Shown one piece after another: positions 22,368 to 23,541 of a stretch of DNA of 23,541 bases. The DNA is from an uncultured Eubacterium sp. GTDB taxonomy: Bacteria > Bacillota > Clostridia > Lachnospirales > Lachnospiraceae. Made by a program: the position numbers and the translations under genes. The notes below the pieces were generated by a model, which saw nothing but the letters and a program-made list of their open reading frames with translations, searched no databases and was not told the DNA's origin. Position 1 is the stretch's first letter, and each line of letters begins with the position of its first letter. The stretch is taken from positions 1-23,541 of the forward strand of contig CALGGT010000025.1 in assembly GCA_937915825.1 (NCBI GenBank), read 5' to 3'.

Positions 22368-23515
22368 ATGAGAAGAAACGTTGCGTGGTTACTGGTAGTT
22401 TCCATGATGGTGGGATCCCTTACAGGTGAAGGGGTGATTCATGCGAAAAAGCGTATTCGATTGAATAAGAAGAAAATTGTGCTGAAGGTGGGAAAAAAGA
22501 AAAAACTGAAATTAAAGGGCGCGAAGGCGTCCAAGGTTAAGTGGAAGTCCAAAAAGAAAAAAATTGCGAAGGTAAATAAAAAAGGACTTGTTCGCGCGAA
22601 GAAAGCTGGGAAGACCAAGATTATCGCCCGATATAAGAAAAAGAAATATGTGTGTCGGGTTATTGTAAAGAAGAAAGTAAAAGCGTCGGAAGAAAATCCA
22701 GTGGAATCCGGCGTTGTTTCTACGTCTTCAAGCCTGCCAAGTGCCAAGCCAACCGGATTGTCAACGGTAAAACCCACGGTAAAACCAACGGCGAAACCGT
22801 CAGTGAAACCTACTGCAAAACCGACAGTGCAACCCACTGCAAAGGCAACAGCGAAGTCATCTGTAGCACCTACGGTAGAACCTACCGCTATTCCGACGGA
22901 AGAAGCTACCCCGGTTGTAACGGAGGAACCTACTGAGAAACCTACCGTAGAACCGACAGCGGAACCCACAGTAGAGGCCACCGTAGCGCCGACACCGATA
23001 GCGACAGCTGTACCAAGCTATGGTCCGTCTTCCATCGATGTGCCTACGGTAGCACCGACGGTAGAGCCTACGGTAGAGCCGACACCGTTGTCAACAGCTC
23101 TACCAAGCTATGGTCCGTCTTCCATCGATGTGCCTACGGAAGAGCCGACCGAGGAACCGACGCCGAAACCCGCACCGGAACCGAAATACTATGAACAGCT
23201 ATCTTTGCTTCCGACCATTGATTCCGTAACGGATTTGAAGGAAATCGGCAAGAATACCTTTACATCAAACGGACGATACACATCTATCAATTACAGTTAT
23301 TCTTATGATAATGTAGAGCAATTGCAGCCTTATTGGGACTTTTTGGAAACTTGCGGTATAGAAATCGAGAAGGAAAGTGATAAGGATTATCTCCTTGTTA
23401 TCAATAAGATTACAGCCGCAACTGTTACTCTGGAAAGTGGAAGAGCGTCGATGACGATTCATGCGGACGCAGTTTCTCTGTTAAGCATGGAAAAGCCCGA
23501 TGAACTGCACGTTGG
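22368..23515 (+). CDS. Secreted Big2-domain and Pro/Thr-repeat protein, 3' end missing
   Basis: Genuine sequence gives about 382 residues, after which the gene runs into sequencing adapter. A signal peptide (residues 1-26, RRNVAWLLVVSMMVGSLTGE) exports it. Residues about 28-103 are a very Lys-rich bacterial Ig-like Big2 domain (LNKKKIVLKVGKKKKLKLKG, WKSKKKKIAKVNKKGLVRAK, KAGKTKIIARYKKKKY). Residues about 115-275 are a Pro/Thr linker of KPT, EPT and APT units, with the motif PSYGPSSIDVPT twice. A folded C-terminal part (YYEQLSLLPTIDSVTDLKEI and onward) is cut off. The frame appears to stop at 23535-23537, but that TAG is adapter. It is probably a cell-surface or wall-associated protein; whether an anchor follows is unknown. 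Confidence 0.85.
23011..23139 (+). repeat. 90-bp period repeat inside the Pro/Thr-rich gene
   Basis: The 39 bases at 23011-23049 recur exactly at 23101-23139, an offset of 90 bases or 30 codons. The similarity extends weakly about 20 bases upstream. The repeat encodes the PSYGPSSIDVPT motif. Exact nucleotide identity points to recent duplication. Confidence 0.85.
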
Positions 23516-23541
23516 AGATCGGAAGAGCGTCGTGTAGGGAA
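23516..23541 (+). other. Illumina TruSeq adapter read-through, not genomic
   Basis: The last 26 bases begin AGATCGGAAGAGC and continue GTCGTGTAGGGAA, which is the standard Illumina universal adapter as seen in read-through. It marks the end of the assembled contig and creates a false stop codon for the gene before it. Confidence 0.95.

Noticed and set aside
22439..22981. 180-residue minus-strand frame with Val/Gly/Thr repeats
   Set aside because: It is the reverse reading of the Lys- and Pro/Thr-coding repeats. The apparent repeats only mirror the real gene.
1..23541. CRISPR arrays, tRNA/rRNA genes, transposases, phage genes and attachment sites
   Set aside because: None seen on either strand. 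The tandem repeats found are too short and few for CRISPR, and no gene resembles a recombinase or transposase.

Overview
The window looks like part of the chromosome of an anaerobic low-to-mid-GC Gram-positive bacterium of the class Clostridia, most likely a Lachnospiraceae relative. The reasons are strong AGGAGG-type ribosome sites, sigma-A promoters close to TTGACA-17-TATAAT, occasional TTG starts, Lys/Thr/Pro-rich Big2-type secreted proteins, and the gene families present. This placement is inferred from sequence style, not from a database match. No rRNA, tRNA, CRISPR array, insertion sequence or phage gene is recognisable.

Layout, left to right. (1) 2-361: the 3' end of argH, noticeably GC-richer than the rest. 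(2) 446-1985: a consensus promoter and a pepD-type dipeptidase. (3) 2044-3993: a second consensus promoter, a secreted protein of unknown function and a LysR regulator, closed by an intrinsic terminator. (4) 4095-10586: a signalling and export module made of an OmpR-type response regulator, a histidine kinase, a surface protein with CARDB-like folds anchored by a C-terminal helix, a MacB/LolD-type ATPase and a large FtsX-type permease. (5) 10597-15279: a strong promoter and structured leader, then six tightly packed genes: three ABC-2-like membrane proteins, one small ATPase, one membrane-anchored extracellular protein and one lipoprotein. This AT-rich operon is the best candidate for an undescribed system. 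A bidirectional terminator closes it at 15374-15416.

(6) 15426-19535, minus strand: a complete sulfate/thiosulfate importer in the order sbp, cysT, cysW, cysA. The gap between sbp and cysT holds three tandem 22-bp AT-rich repeats and a long hairpin carrying the same core motif. (7) 19785-21098, minus strand: a D-Ala-D-Ala carboxypeptidase, transcribed divergently from (8) 21288-22070, a ZIP-family metal transporter whose leader carries a near-consensus CcpA/LacI-type operator. (9) 22176-22284: a promoter followed closely by a terminator, a possible small RNA. (10) 22368 to the end: a secreted Big2 and Pro/Thr-repeat protein that is cut off. The last 26 bases (23516-23541) match the Illumina TruSeq adapter, so the apparent stop codon of this gene is an artefact.

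Working together: region 4 probably senses an extracellular signal and drives a MacB-like efflux or envelope-stress machine, with the CARDB-like protein as its extracellular partner. Region 5 is a second, unrelated ABC system with its own surface proteins, organised like bacteriocin-immunity or peptide-export operons but with one membrane subunit too many. Region 6 supplies sulfur.
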